Source: Bifidobacterium sp. (GTDB lineage: Bacteria; Actinomycetota; Actinomycetes; Actinomycetales; Bifidobacteriaceae). From it: a stretch of DNA of 7,311 nt. The DNA lies in NCBI GenBank assembly GCA_022739095.1, contig JAIJEI010000096.1, positions 1 to 7,311 on the forward strand, in the 5' to 3' direction. This document shows positions 1 through 6,285 of this stretch, piece after piece; position 1 is the first letter of the stretch, and each line of letters opens with the position of its first letter. The notes beneath the pieces were generated by a model that was given only the letters and a program-made list of their open reading frames with translations, was not told the DNA's origin and searched no databases. Made by a program: the position numbers and the translations under genes.

Positions 1-623
1 AACACGAGCAGGATATCCGCCAGGCCGATCGAACCGAAACCATCGGTGATGCACAGCAGATAGAAGCCGGCGATGGACAGCGCCACGGCCACGAACACCA
101 GTATGCCGATGCGTCGGCGCAGGAACACGAAGGCCAGCAACGGCACCATCACGATGTACATGGCGGTCAGGAATCCCGCGCGGCCGGCCGATTTGCCGTA
201 CAGAATGCCATACTGCTGCAGGGTGCTGGCGGTGAACAGCACGATGCCGCAGGTCACGGAAATGACCACCGGGTTGGCGAGCAATCGCGCCACGGCCGAA
301 TCGGGCTTGTTCGCATTCAGCTTGGCACCGGTGATGGTAACGACGTCGGATGCACCGTTCGATGCGGCATCTGTGGAGACGGCCCCGGATGCCTCGGTCC
401 CAACGACATCGGCCCCGGCTGTATCGCCCTTATCCGCGCTCCCCCGGCCACGCTGCCACAGCAGAATCGGCACTAGGGACAGCGCGCCCAGCGTGAAGCG
501 GGTGGCGTTGAAGAACATCGGCGACATCGAATCCATGCCCTGAACCTGCGCCACGAACGCAAAACCCCAGATCAGCGCGGTCAACAACAGGCTCAGCATG
601 CCTACGAGTTCTTGTCTTTTCAC
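1..623 (-). CDS. EamA/DMT-family inner-membrane transporter, 3' end cut off by window edge
   Basis: This is probably a drug/metabolite-type exporter or permease of the cell membrane; the substrate cannot be read from sequence. The visible 207 residues begin (GTG start) MKRQELVGMLSLLL and give hydrophobic helices at about 9-26, 37-55, 118-140, 150-169 and 172-191. The ALIWGFAFV motif in helix 1 and the GKSAGRAGFLTAMYIVMVPL stretch at about 143-161 are typical of EamA proteins, which have ten helices in two repeats, so roughly the second repeat is missing here. GTG at 621-623 was chosen because it restores the usual short basic N-terminus; neither it nor the internal ATG at 598-600 has a clear Shine-Dalgarno sequence. 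An odd feature is a hydrophilic Ala/Gly/Asp/Ser-rich loop of about 60 residues (57-116) between helices 2 and 3. The gene lies downstream of the BI-1 gene but behind its terminator, so it probably has its own promoter. Confidence 0.85.
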   Translation of the reverse strand, partial: MKRQELVGMLSLLLTALIWGFAFVAQVQGMDSMSPMFFNATRFTLGALSLVPILLWQRGRGSADKGDTAGADVVGTEASGAVSTDAASNGASDVVTITGAKLNANKPDSAVARLLANPVVISVTCGIVLFTASTLQQYGILYGKSAGRAGFLTAMYIVMVPLLAFVFLRRRIGILVFVAVALSIAGFYLLCITDGFGSIGLADILLV

Positions 624-659
624 GGGGAGCCAGCCTAACGTGCGAATGTGACAGACATG

Positions 660-689
660 AAAAAGCCCGGCCACAATGTGGTCGGGCTG
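660..689 (-). terminator. Rho-independent terminator of the BI-1/YccA gene
   Basis: On the minus strand AGCCCGACCACA can pair with TGTGGCCGGGCT (12 bp with one G-T pair, tight loop), followed by a run of T (plus-strand A at 660-665). It lies about 50 nt after the BI-1 stop codon and separates that gene from the transporter. Confidence 0.9.
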
Positions 690-738
690 TGACGTTTGAC
701 GAGCAGGCTACATGCCGCTCACCAATCGGCTGGCGAGG

Positions 739-1647
739 CTAGTCCCTGTTGCCGAGCAGCTGCAGGATGTAGAGGAACATGTTCACGAAGTCGAGGTACA
801 GGTTCAGGGCGCACAGGATGGAGATCTTCTTGACCATTTCCGGGCCCTGGGCCTCGTATTCGGTCAGCAGCGCGCGCGTGGACTGCGCGTCGTAGATGGT
901 CATGCCGGCGAACAGGATCAGGCCGATGGCGCAGACGATCTTGGTCATGTCGTCGACCTGCACGAAGGCGAGCACGATCTGCGAGATGATGAGCACGATC
1001 AGGCCGATCATCAGGATCGGGCCGGCCTTGAGCATGTTGAACTTGGTAGTCATGCCGAACATGGTCAGCGCGAAGAAGAACACGGCGGTGACACCGAGTG
1101 CCACGCCGATCGAGCCGAGGTCGTAGACCATGAAGATCGAGCTCAAGGTGAAGCCCATCAATGCGGCGTACACATAGAACATGACGCGCGCGGTGGCCGA
1201 CTTCATCTTGGTGACGCGCATGCCGAGCACCACGGCCAGGGCAATCTGCACCACGCACAGGCCGATGAGGCCCACCATGCCGGTGGCCATGAGGAAGCTG
1301 TAGTAGGCTCCGGTGATCTGGCCGAGCACGGCGACCACGGCGGTGACGAGGATGCCGATGGTCATCTCGCCGTACACCTTGGTTACGGAGACGCGGCGGG
1401 CCTCCTCGTAGTTGTAGGTCATCGTCGTATTGATGGTGGCGGTACCCGCGCCGGCACCGGCCGCACCCTGCGGCGCGTACTGGTAGGTGGGGGCGCCCTG
1501 CGGCTGGGCGTACTGGTAGTTCTGCTGCTCATATCCGGCCTGTGCATACTGCTGGCCGTATCCCGCCTGCTGGGCGGTGTTGTAGTCGGGGGTATTGTAT
1601 TGCGGGTTGTATTGCCCGTTGTTCTGGGGCTGCTGACCGAATGTCAT
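739..1647 (-). CDS. Bax inhibitor-1/YccA family membrane protein
   Basis: A 302-residue integral membrane protein of the BI-1 (TMBIM, YccA/YetJ) superfamily. Characterised members act as pH-gated calcium leak channels (YetJ) or modulate FtsH proteolysis (YccA); the role here is inferred only from family. Residues 1-80 are a cytoplasmic low-complexity tail rich in Gln, Tyr, Asn, Ala and Gly. Seven hydrophobic helices follow at about 95-112, 117-143, 153-174, 178-196, 207-229, 236-251 and 276-297. The family signatures IYDAQ (Asp253) and LNLYLDFVNMFLY (Asp286) are intact; these two aspartates correspond to the di-aspartyl pH sensor described in YetJ. ATG at 1645-1647 is preferred over the GTG two codons upstream because AAAGGAG lies 5 nt before it and overlaps the GTG. 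It appears to be transcribed alone, with a terminator downstream. Confidence 0.93.
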   Translation of the reverse strand: MTFGQQPQNNGQYNPQYNTPDYNTAQQAGYGQQYAQAGYEQQNYQYAQPQGAPTYQYAPQGAAGAGAGTATINTTMTYNYEEARRVSVTKVYGEMTIGILVTAVVAVLGQITGAYYSFLMATGMVGLIGLCVVQIALAVVLGMRVTKMKSATARVMFYVYAALMGFTLSSIFMVYDLGSIGVALGVTAVFFFALTMFGMTTKFNMLKAGPILMIGLIVLIISQIVLAFVQVDDMTKIVCAIGLILFAGMTIYDAQSTRALLTEYEAQGPEMVKKISILCALNLYLDFVNMFLYILQLLGNRD

Positions 1648-1652
1648 AATCA

Positions 1653-1659
1653 CTCCTTT
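1653..1659 (-). promoter_or_regulatory. Ribosome binding site fixing the BI-1 start
   Basis: The minus strand reads AAAGGAG, 5 nt before ATG 1645-1647. The alternative GTG at 1651-1653 overlaps this motif, so it is unlikely to be used. Between here and 1734 no convincing promoter hexamers stand out. Confidence 0.8.
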
Positions 1660-1734
1660 AGCGTTTGTTCCAGTACCAATCTTAGAGGAACAAAGCTGAA
1701 CATTCCATGAATAGGATCGATCGGCTCGTTCTGC

Positions 1735-2172
1735 TCATCTCAAAGCGTAACGGGCGTTTCCACCATGCGCGTGGCATGTACTTGAGATTCGATTGACATT
1801 CGATCGCAGCTTGGACCGCCGCGCGATCCACTGCAACGTGAAGGTATGCGTCACCCTGGTGTCTTGACCCGTTGACAGGAACGCAGTGACATCCACCGTA
1901 ATCGGCGAATCGTTTTGCAGCACATAGCCCAGCGTCACCGTGGCCGTGGCCCCGGGCTGCGCCTAGGCCAAATACGAATTCGCGTCATAGCCTTCAGGCT
2001 GATCGAAGTATATTGCCGTCTCCAGTTCGGTGCCGTTCTGGAACACGTTCGGGTGGGCCAAAGTGGCGAACGAGTTGTTCTTGGACATGTTGTTCGTCCA
2101 TTCATAAGTCACCAAAGCGGTGGGCTTACCGTTATAGTCGTTGACGCTTTTCACGGCGAAGACTATTTTTGC
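1735..2172 (-). pseudogene. DUF5067-family protein remnant: 5' truncated, with an in-frame stop
   Basis: Reading leftward from about 2169, the frame gives KIVFAVKSVNDYNGKPTALV, then VTYEWTNN, FQNGTELETAIYFDQPEGYD and NSYLA, then a TAG stop at 1963-1965. The same frame continues directly with AQPGATATVTLGYVLQNDSP, then ITVDVTAFLSTGQ and THTFTLQ. These blocks match my recollection of DUF5067, an immunoglobulin-like domain of secreted actinobacterial lipoproteins, in which an acidic residue usually stands where the stop now lies. The lipobox signal peptide and linker that should precede the domain are absent: upstream of the KIV block the frame runs antisense through the helix-turn-helix remnant. 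After THTFTLQ, where the domain should end, there is an unrelated basic tail to a TGA at 1735-1737. The gene is almost certainly dead. This stretch holds no other gene. Confidence 0.75.
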
Positions 2173-2447
2173 ATGATTCCGCGGGCAACGCCACACGCAA
2201 TGCCGCTCACGGGGCCGGACTGCATGGCTTGGCGGCGCGCGCACTGCTCGACATACTGCCCGACCGCGAGCGTGAGGCCGTAATGCTGGCTGCGGAAGGC
2301 TATACGAACGCCGAAATCGCCTCCCGTATGTTTATTTCGGAGCGTACGGCCAAGACGCATCTCTCCTCCGCGGCGGACAAGCTCAATATGGGCCGCGTGC
2401 AGATGGCGAGGCTGGTGGAGCGGGCCGATTTGCCGGCGCGACTGTAA
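2169..2447 (+). pseudogene. LuxR/NarL-type response-regulator remnant (HTH domain only)
   Basis: The frame encodes about 92 residues. After a linker-like stretch comes LLDILPDREREAVMLAAEGY, then TNAEIASRMFISERTAKTHL and SSAADKLNMGRVQMARLVER. This is a complete four-helix LuxR-type DNA-binding domain ending at TAA 2445-2447. Full NarL-family regulators are about 200-230 residues with an N-terminal receiver; here no receiver, phosphorylated aspartate or partner kinase gene is present. The only start near the beginning is a TTG at 2169 without a Shine-Dalgarno sequence, and the frame is open only back to about 2145, inside the oppositely oriented DUF5067 remnant. It is therefore best read as the 3' end of a deleted two-component gene. 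A small HTH-only regulator cannot be excluded, because the domain itself is undamaged. Confidence 0.75.
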
Positions 2448-2474
2448 GACGTCCGGTTATCGAGCCATATCAGT

Positions 2475-2480
2475 CATAAT
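2475..2480 (+). promoter_or_regulatory. Candidate -10 element for the GNAT gene
   Basis: CATAAT (five of six to TATAAT) ends 7 nt before ATG 2488, with no recognisable -35. If it is used, transcription would begin at or next to the A of that ATG, giving a leaderless message, which is common in actinobacteria. The motif is short, so this is tentative. Confidence 0.3.
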
Positions 2481-2487
2481 GGAGAAC

Positions 2488-3129
2488 ATGAGTGAAGCGA
2501 TTATTCGAACGTTACGTAAAGACGATTATCCGGCGCTGATCGACCTGGTGCGTCGCACTTGGTACGCCGAATATGATGAGCGGACCGGCTTGCTGGCAGC
2601 CGAGGCCGATTGGGAGAACTGTCTGGCGCGTGTGACCACGGCCTTTGTCGCGGAGCTGGAAGATAAACCCGTCGCATTGATTGTGGGGCGTATCGACGAG
2701 CTCGACCATCGCAGCCCGCTGAACGTGCATCGGCGTCATTCGTTGCGCAAGCTACTGCGACTGGCGTTTGCCCACGACGGCATGGCAGCTGCGAGCGAGA
2801 TTCTCGGGACTCTTCATGTCGATAGGCAACTGCGTAAGCAGGCGGCGAACATTGGCCATGAGTATTCGGCTGAAGTGGTGCTGTTCGTACTTGATCCGGC
2901 GGCGCGCGGTCACGGTCTGGGCCGGCGCATGTTCGAGACGATGATGAGCGCATTCCGCGCAGCCGGCATACGTCAGTACTTCCTATTCACGGATACCACG
3001 TGCGATGTCGGATTCTATGTACATCGCGGCCTGACGCAGGTGTGCGAGCAGTCACTGCCCGCATCCGTGCCGGGAGAAAGCCCGTCTTCGTTCTACTTGT
3101 ATGAGGGGTCGGTGCCCGAGCCGGCGTGA
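2488..3129 (+). CDS. GNAT-family N-acetyltransferase
   Basis: A cytoplasmic enzyme expected to move an acetyl group from acetyl-CoA to an amine; the substrate is unknown. The 213-residue protein begins MSEAIIRTLRKDDYPALIDL, the usual first strand and helix of GNAT proteins. The acetyl-CoA-binding motif A is at about 128-150: strand AEVVLFVLDP followed by the pyrophosphate loop RGHGLG (140-145). The late block TDTTCDVGFYVHRGL (about 168-182) is the usual strand with the conserved FY and a following glycine. A charged stretch with RRHSLRKLLRL at about 82-92 is longer than in minimal GNATs. ATG 2488 is preferred, but ATG 2479 (three residues longer) is possible; GGAG at 2481-2484 is too close to 2488 to be decisive. 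The gene sits 40 nt after the HTH remnant and 90 nt before the DUF262 gene, on the same strand with no terminator between, so co-transcription with DUF262 is possible. Confidence 0.88.
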   Translation: MSEAIIRTLRKDDYPALIDLVRRTWYAEYDERTGLLAAEADWENCLARVTTAFVAELEDKPVALIVGRIDELDHRSPLNVHRRHSLRKLLRLAFAHDGMAAASEILGTLHVDRQLRKQAANIGHEYSAEVVLFVLDPAARGHGLGRRMFETMMSAFRAAGIRQYFLFTDTTCDVGFYVHRGLTQVCEQSLPASVPGESPSSFYLYEGSVPEPA

Positions 3130-3174
3130 TGCGTCCGCCGCCGGGCGAACACTGGTAGGCTTGAGCACAAAATT

Positions 3175-3190
3175 GGTATGCCGGCATACC
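3175..3190. promoter_or_regulatory. Perfect 16-bp palindrome, candidate operator before the DUF262 gene
   Basis: GGTATGCC is followed directly by its reverse complement GGCATACC, 29 nt before ATG 3220. Perfect palindromes of this length are expected about 0.1 times by chance in a window this size. Its position fits a dimeric repressor site; no regulator gene is adjacent apart from the HTH remnant. Confidence 0.5.
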
Positions 3191-3208
3191 GTCCACAGGC
3201 CGGCGACG

Positions 3209-3214
3209 AAGGGG
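3209..3214 (+). promoter_or_regulatory. Ribosome binding site fixing the DUF262 start
   Basis: AAGGGG lies 5 nt before ATG 3220. The upstream in-frame ATG at 3178 falls inside the palindrome and has no Shine-Dalgarno sequence, so the shorter protein is chosen. Confidence 0.75.
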
Positions 3215-3219
3215 CTGAC

Positions 3220-5322
3220 ATGGCAATCAGTGCGAAGGAACTACCACTCGGGAAAGTGTTCAGACCGGATTTCCGGTTCACGATCCCCTCATTCCAGCGG
3301 GCCTACATCTGGAAGACCGAGAACATCCTGCAACTGGTAAGCGACTTGTATGACGCCTGCAAGTCGCCCGGTACCCCGTATTTCCTCGGCTCGCTAATTC
3401 TGGTGCGCGAGGGCGATAACCATTACGACGTGATCGACGGGCAGCAGCGGCTGGTATCCCTGTCGATCATCATCGCCGTGTTGCGCGATCTGGAGCGCGA
3501 CCCGGACCTCATGCGCCAACTCGATGCGCTGCTGGTGGAGCCCGGCGACAAGCTGCGCGGCATCGTCACCGAGCCTCGCCTCACGTTGCGCGAGCGCGAC
3601 GCGGCGTTCTTCCGTGAACATGTGCAGGAAGACAATCTCGAATCCGTGTTCGATATGAACGACGATGATCTGGCGACCGCAGCGCAACGCAATATCGTCG
3701 CCAACATCCGTAAGACGTACGACGAGATTTCCAATTGGTCGGATACCGAACGCCAGCAATTCGCGCAGTATCTGGTCAACGAGGTGACGCTGGTCATCGT
3801 GACCACCGACGATCTCGACGGCGCGCATCGTATCTTCGACGTGATGAACATGCGCGGTCTGCCGCTCACCCCGTCCGACGTGTTCAAGGTGCGCGCCACG
3901 GCCGGCCTGTCGACCGCCGAACTTGACGTGTACGCCGCCCGTTGGGATGACATCATTGACCCTATCGGCGACGATCCGCATGACTGCGAGGAATTCTTCG
4001 CCTATCTGCATCTCGTGCTCACGCACAAGCCGGCCACCGACAAGCTCATCGAGGATTTCCTGGCCGACGTGCTGCAACCGTACATCGACAAAGGCACGGT
4101 GCCCACGTTCATCAACCAGGTGCTGGCACCCTACGCGATGGCGTGGCGGATCATCGCGCGCCCCAGCGACACCATATTGCCCGCCGAAGTGCGTAGTCGG
4201 CTTGAGGGATTGGATGATTACCGCAGCCACGAGTGGAAGCCCGTGGCCATGTGGGCGTTGGTCAATTCGTATCGCGAGCTGGGCGACGCCGATTTGTCGC
4301 CGTTTGTGGTTCGTGCCTCGCGCGCTGCCCGGAGCACGGCCACGCTGGAATCGTTGGGTGCCCATGACGAGCGTCGGCTGCTGGAAATTCTGACCGCATT
4401 GGAACAGGTGACCGGCATCCGCACACTGAACCGCACCGGGGCGTTGGAGCGGCGCGGTTATGCGAACGCCGCCATCCGCGACCTCGACAAGGGCTATTTG
4501 GTCCAGCGCGTGAACGGCCTGCATGTATCGGACGGCGACCGTGAGGGCGCATTGGTCCGTTTGCATGGCGAGATGCAGGGCGACGGCGATTTGGTCCGTC
4601 TGCTGCTGATTCGCGCCAACGAGCAGAAGGCCGGCATGCAGTTGGATCGACCACGCCGGTTCAGTGCGCTGCCGATTATGCCGTTGGATATCGAACGGTC
4701 GAAATCGTTTGCGGACTGGCCGCAGGATCAGCATGATTTCTGGATGTACCGACTCGGCAATATGGCGCTGGTGCAGGGCCCGGAAGACCAGTTGGACAGG
4801 TTGAGTGAATATCCGGCACGTCGCGACCGCATGCTGTTACGCGCGGATTCGCGCCGCTTCCCGCTGACCAACCAGTTGAAGGATTATGCCGACTGCACGC
4901 CCTCCCTGCTTGGGACAAGGCAGGAGGAGGAGATCCGGCTCATCGTGGAATACTGGGGTATCCGGTATGACAAGGACAATCGCGATCTGACCGCGCAGAA
5001 CGTCGAGGAATTGGCGAAGACCTCTCCACGCCCGTCCCACAGTTCACGGCGTGTCACGATCCGGCAGGTGATTGACGCGGGTCTGCTGGTGCCGGGCGAG
5101 CGGCTGGTGTGGGAGCGGCCGCGCAAGGGCGAGCGCTGGTTCGCCACGGTCACCGAAAACGGTCGTCTCCGTCTGGATGACGGCTCCGAATATCCGACTC
5201 CGACCGCAGCGGCCCGCGCAGCCGCCGGAGGACGTCGCGGCGGCGGTCTGGACGTGTGGAAGCTCACGCGCAACGGTCAGAAGCTCAGCGACATCTGGAA
5301 ACAGTTCCGCCAAGCACAGTGA
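3220..5322 (+). CDS. DUF262 (GmrS/SspE-like) protein with degenerate DUF1524-type region and C-terminal RAMA-like domain
   Basis: A 700-residue protein of the GmrSD/SspE/BrxU type. Family members bind nucleotide through a ParB-like DUF262 domain and cut modified or phage DNA with a DUF1524 HNH domain. Visible here are PSFQRAYIW at 23-31, the nucleotide-site signature IDGQQR at 72-77 and FDVMNMRGLPLTPSDVFK at 206-223, all hallmark DUF262 blocks. A helical middle follows. The region around 480-590 follows the DUF1524 pattern (IMP at 486-488, W..RLGN at 508-514, later S..FPLTNQL), but the usual His of the EHILP motif is replaced: LPIMP, with Pro in its place. The end (about 612-690: VTIRQVIDAGLLVPGERLVW, ATVTENGRLRLDDG, TPTAAARAAAGG, VWKL) resembles a RAMA domain, known from restriction and methylation proteins and thought to sense modified DNA. 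It is probably a phage-defence protein, but nuclease activity is doubtful. Confidence 0.85.
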   Translation: MAISAKELPLGKVFRPDFRFTIPSFQRAYIWKTENILQLVSDLYDACKSPGTPYFLGSLILVREGDNHYDVIDGQQRLVSLSIIIAVLRDLERDPDLMRQLDALLVEPGDKLRGIVTEPRLTLRERDAAFFREHVQEDNLESVFDMNDDDLATAAQRNIVANIRKTYDEISNWSDTERQQFAQYLVNEVTLVIVTTDDLDGAHRIFDVMNMRGLPLTPSDVFKVRATAGLSTAELDVYAARWDDIIDPIGDDPHDCEEFFAYLHLVLTHKPATDKLIEDFLADVLQPYIDKGTVPTFINQVLAPYAMAWRIIARPSDTILPAEVRSRLEGLDDYRSHEWKPVAMWALVNSYRELGDADLSPFVVRASRAARSTATLESLGAHDERRLLEILTALEQVTGIRTLNRTGALERRGYANAAIRDLDKGYLVQRVNGLHVSDGDREGALVRLHGEMQGDGDLVRLLLIRANEQKAGMQLDRPRRFSALPIMPLDIERSKSFADWPQDQHDFWMYRLGNMALVQGPEDQLDRLSEYPARRDRMLLRADSRRFPLTNQLKDYADCTPSLLGTRQEEEIRLIVEYWGIRYDKDNRDLTAQNVEELAKTSPRPSHSSRRVTIRQVIDAGLLVPGERLVWERPRKGERWFATVTENGRLRLDDGSEYPTPTAAARAAAGGRRGGGLDVWKLTRNGQKLSDIWKQFRQAQ

Positions 5323-5362
5323 ATTACCAGTAAGTCGGTAAGCGCAATAAGCCAATAAGCAT

Positions 5363-5385
5363 TGTGGCTCCCCACGGGAGTCACA
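5363..5385. terminator. Hairpin between convergent genes, possible bidirectional terminator
   Basis: TGTGGCTCCC pairs with GGGAGTCACA (10 bp including one G-T pair) around the loop CAC. It lies between the DUF262 stop (5322) and the toxin stop (5393), where either transcript could end. No clear T-run follows on either strand, so its termination strength is uncertain. Confidence 0.45.
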
Positions 5386-5392
5386 AACCCAT

Positions 5393-5884
5393 CTATTCCA
5401 GCGCCGACACGATTTCGGCCGGCGTTTTGCAATATTCGGGAAAATGCTTGGCTAGTTTTTTGTCATACGTCACCACATACGAGGCCCCGGATTGCTTCGC
5501 CGCGGCGATGATAAGGTCATCCTCGAAATCGTTATGGATGTGACGCAATGACTGCGCCACCTCGCATTCCTCCGCTCCAATCGGCATTATTGTCATCAGC
5601 TCTTTGAGCCTGCTGATTCCCGACCATGCCACTTCCGGCAACATCAGCTTGGCGGTGGCCGCAACGACTGTGGACTCGTCATTCATGAATCGCTCTTTGA
5701 ATCGCTCCGGGGTGATGTAGAACACGTCCTTCAGCGACAGCGACGCACAGGACAGCTTTATTTCTCGCTCAATGCATAGCTCGAACAATTTCACGACATC
5801 ATTGATGAATCGAGGTGTACAGAGCATGTAATAAATGAGGACATTGGTGTCGCATAGTATTGACACCTGCTTTGGCTGGCTCAT
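5393..5884 (-). CDS. PIN-domain toxin (VapC-like ribonuclease)
   Basis: A 163-residue cytoplasmic PIN-fold protein, expected to be a magnesium-dependent endoribonuclease that cleaves tRNA or rRNA when its antitoxin is lost. The acidic-site residues are visible: Asp12 in ILCDTNVLIYYM, Asp53 in LSLKDVFYI (where many relatives have Glu), the cluster NDFEDDLIIAAAK at 118-130 with Asp119, Glu121, Asp122 and Asp123, and Asp141 in VVTYDKKLAKHFP. All expected positions are acidic, so the enzyme looks intact. It is the second gene of an operon: its ATG overlaps the antitoxin TGA (ATGA at 5881-5884), and AGGAG at 5896-5900 lies a rather long 11 nt upstream, so translation is probably coupled to the antitoxin. 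It is convergent with the DUF262 gene. Base composition is visibly more AT-rich than the flanking housekeeping genes, which suggests acquisition by transfer. Confidence 0.88.
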   Translation of the reverse strand: MSQPKQVSILCDTNVLIYYMLCTPRFINDVVKLFELCIEREIKLSCASLSLKDVFYITPERFKERFMNDESTVVAATAKLMLPEVAWSGISRLKELMTIMPIGAEECEVAQSLRHIHNDFEDDLIIAAAKQSGASYVVTYDKKLAKHFPEYCKTPAEIVSALE

Positions 5885-6273
5885 GACAGATCACACTCCT
5901 TCTCCAGATAACGCAGATAATCCGACTGATGCCTGTATTTCTTCAGCTGCTCGTCGTATGCCTCATCGCGGAGCTGCTTGTAGGTGAGCCCTTCCATAAG
6001 ATCAGTGTCTTCGGAAATCAGTCCGGCCTTGACCAGTTCCTTGTGCACGTATCCGGCACCTTCTCGAATCAGTTTCAGTTTGCGCTGCTTTTCCGCCTCG
6101 CGGGCTTGCTCTTCGGCGGTTGTTTCCAATATCGGCATCTCCTTACGGTCGGCAATATATGACCACAACGCACGAATCGCATCACTCACCGATACGCCTT
6201 TGTCCTTGAGTACCTCATCGACTTCGTTCTTCAGCTTCGCATCAATGCGAACGTTCATCTGGACCATGGTCAT
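5881..6273 (-). CDS. RelB/DinJ-type antitoxin with ribbon-helix-helix N-terminus
   Basis: A 130-residue antitoxin that should neutralise the overlapping PIN toxin and repress its own promoter. Residues 4-45 (VQMNVRIDAKLKNEVDEVLK, then GVSVSDAIRALWSYIADRKE) show the RelB/DinJ ribbon-helix-helix pattern: a short strand MNVRID followed by two helices. After a PIL segment (47-49) the rest is strongly charged and helical (QAREAEKQRKLKLIRE, DEQLKKYRHQSDYL), likely the toxin-wrapping part. RelB/DinJ proteins are often about 80-100 residues, so this one has a longer C-terminal arm. ATG 6271-6273 was chosen because GGAGG lies 5 nt upstream; a TTG four codons earlier overlaps that motif. RelB/DinJ antitoxins usually pair with RelE/YafQ toxins, so the PIN partner is a mixed pairing. 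Confidence 0.85.
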   Translation of the reverse strand: MTMVQMNVRIDAKLKNEVDEVLKDKGVSVSDAIRALWSYIADRKEMPILETTAEEQAREAEKQRKLKLIREGAGYVHKELVKAGLISEDTDLMEGLTYKQLRDEAYDEQLKKYRHQSDYLRYLEKECDLS

Positions 6274-6278
6274 GGCAT

Positions 6279-6283
6279 CCTCC
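6279..6283 (-). promoter_or_regulatory. Ribosome binding site fixing the antitoxin start
   Basis: GGAGG on the minus strand lies 5 nt before ATG 6271-6273. It is stronger than the toxin's own site, consistent with excess antitoxin synthesis. Confidence 0.8.
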
Positions 6284-6285
6284 AA

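Noticed and set aside
73..543. Plus-strand open frame over the left edge
   Set aside because: The minus strand of the same stretch encodes a good EamA transporter, while this frame shows no domain or ribosome binding site.
712..1710. Long plus-strand open frame (332 codons) rich in His, Asp and Glu
   Set aside because: It is antisense to the clearly recognisable BI-1 gene and its composition mirrors that gene's codons. It has no family motif and its stop lies past the BI-1 start region.
1678..1735. Possible TAAGAT -10 and TGGAAT -35 for the BI-1 gene
   Set aside because: The -35 match is poor and similar weak pairs can be found by chance, so no promoter is called.
3178..3219. Upstream ATG extending the DUF262 protein by 14 residues
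   Set aside because: It has no Shine-Dalgarno sequence, lies within the 16-bp palindrome and adds residues that do not resemble the family N-terminus. ATG 3220 has AAGGGG at good spacing.
3394..4734. Minus-strand open frame of 446 codons
   Set aside because: It is fully antisense to the DUF262 gene, whose motifs are unmistakable. The frame is His/Gln/Val-rich, as expected for the shadow of GC-rich codons.
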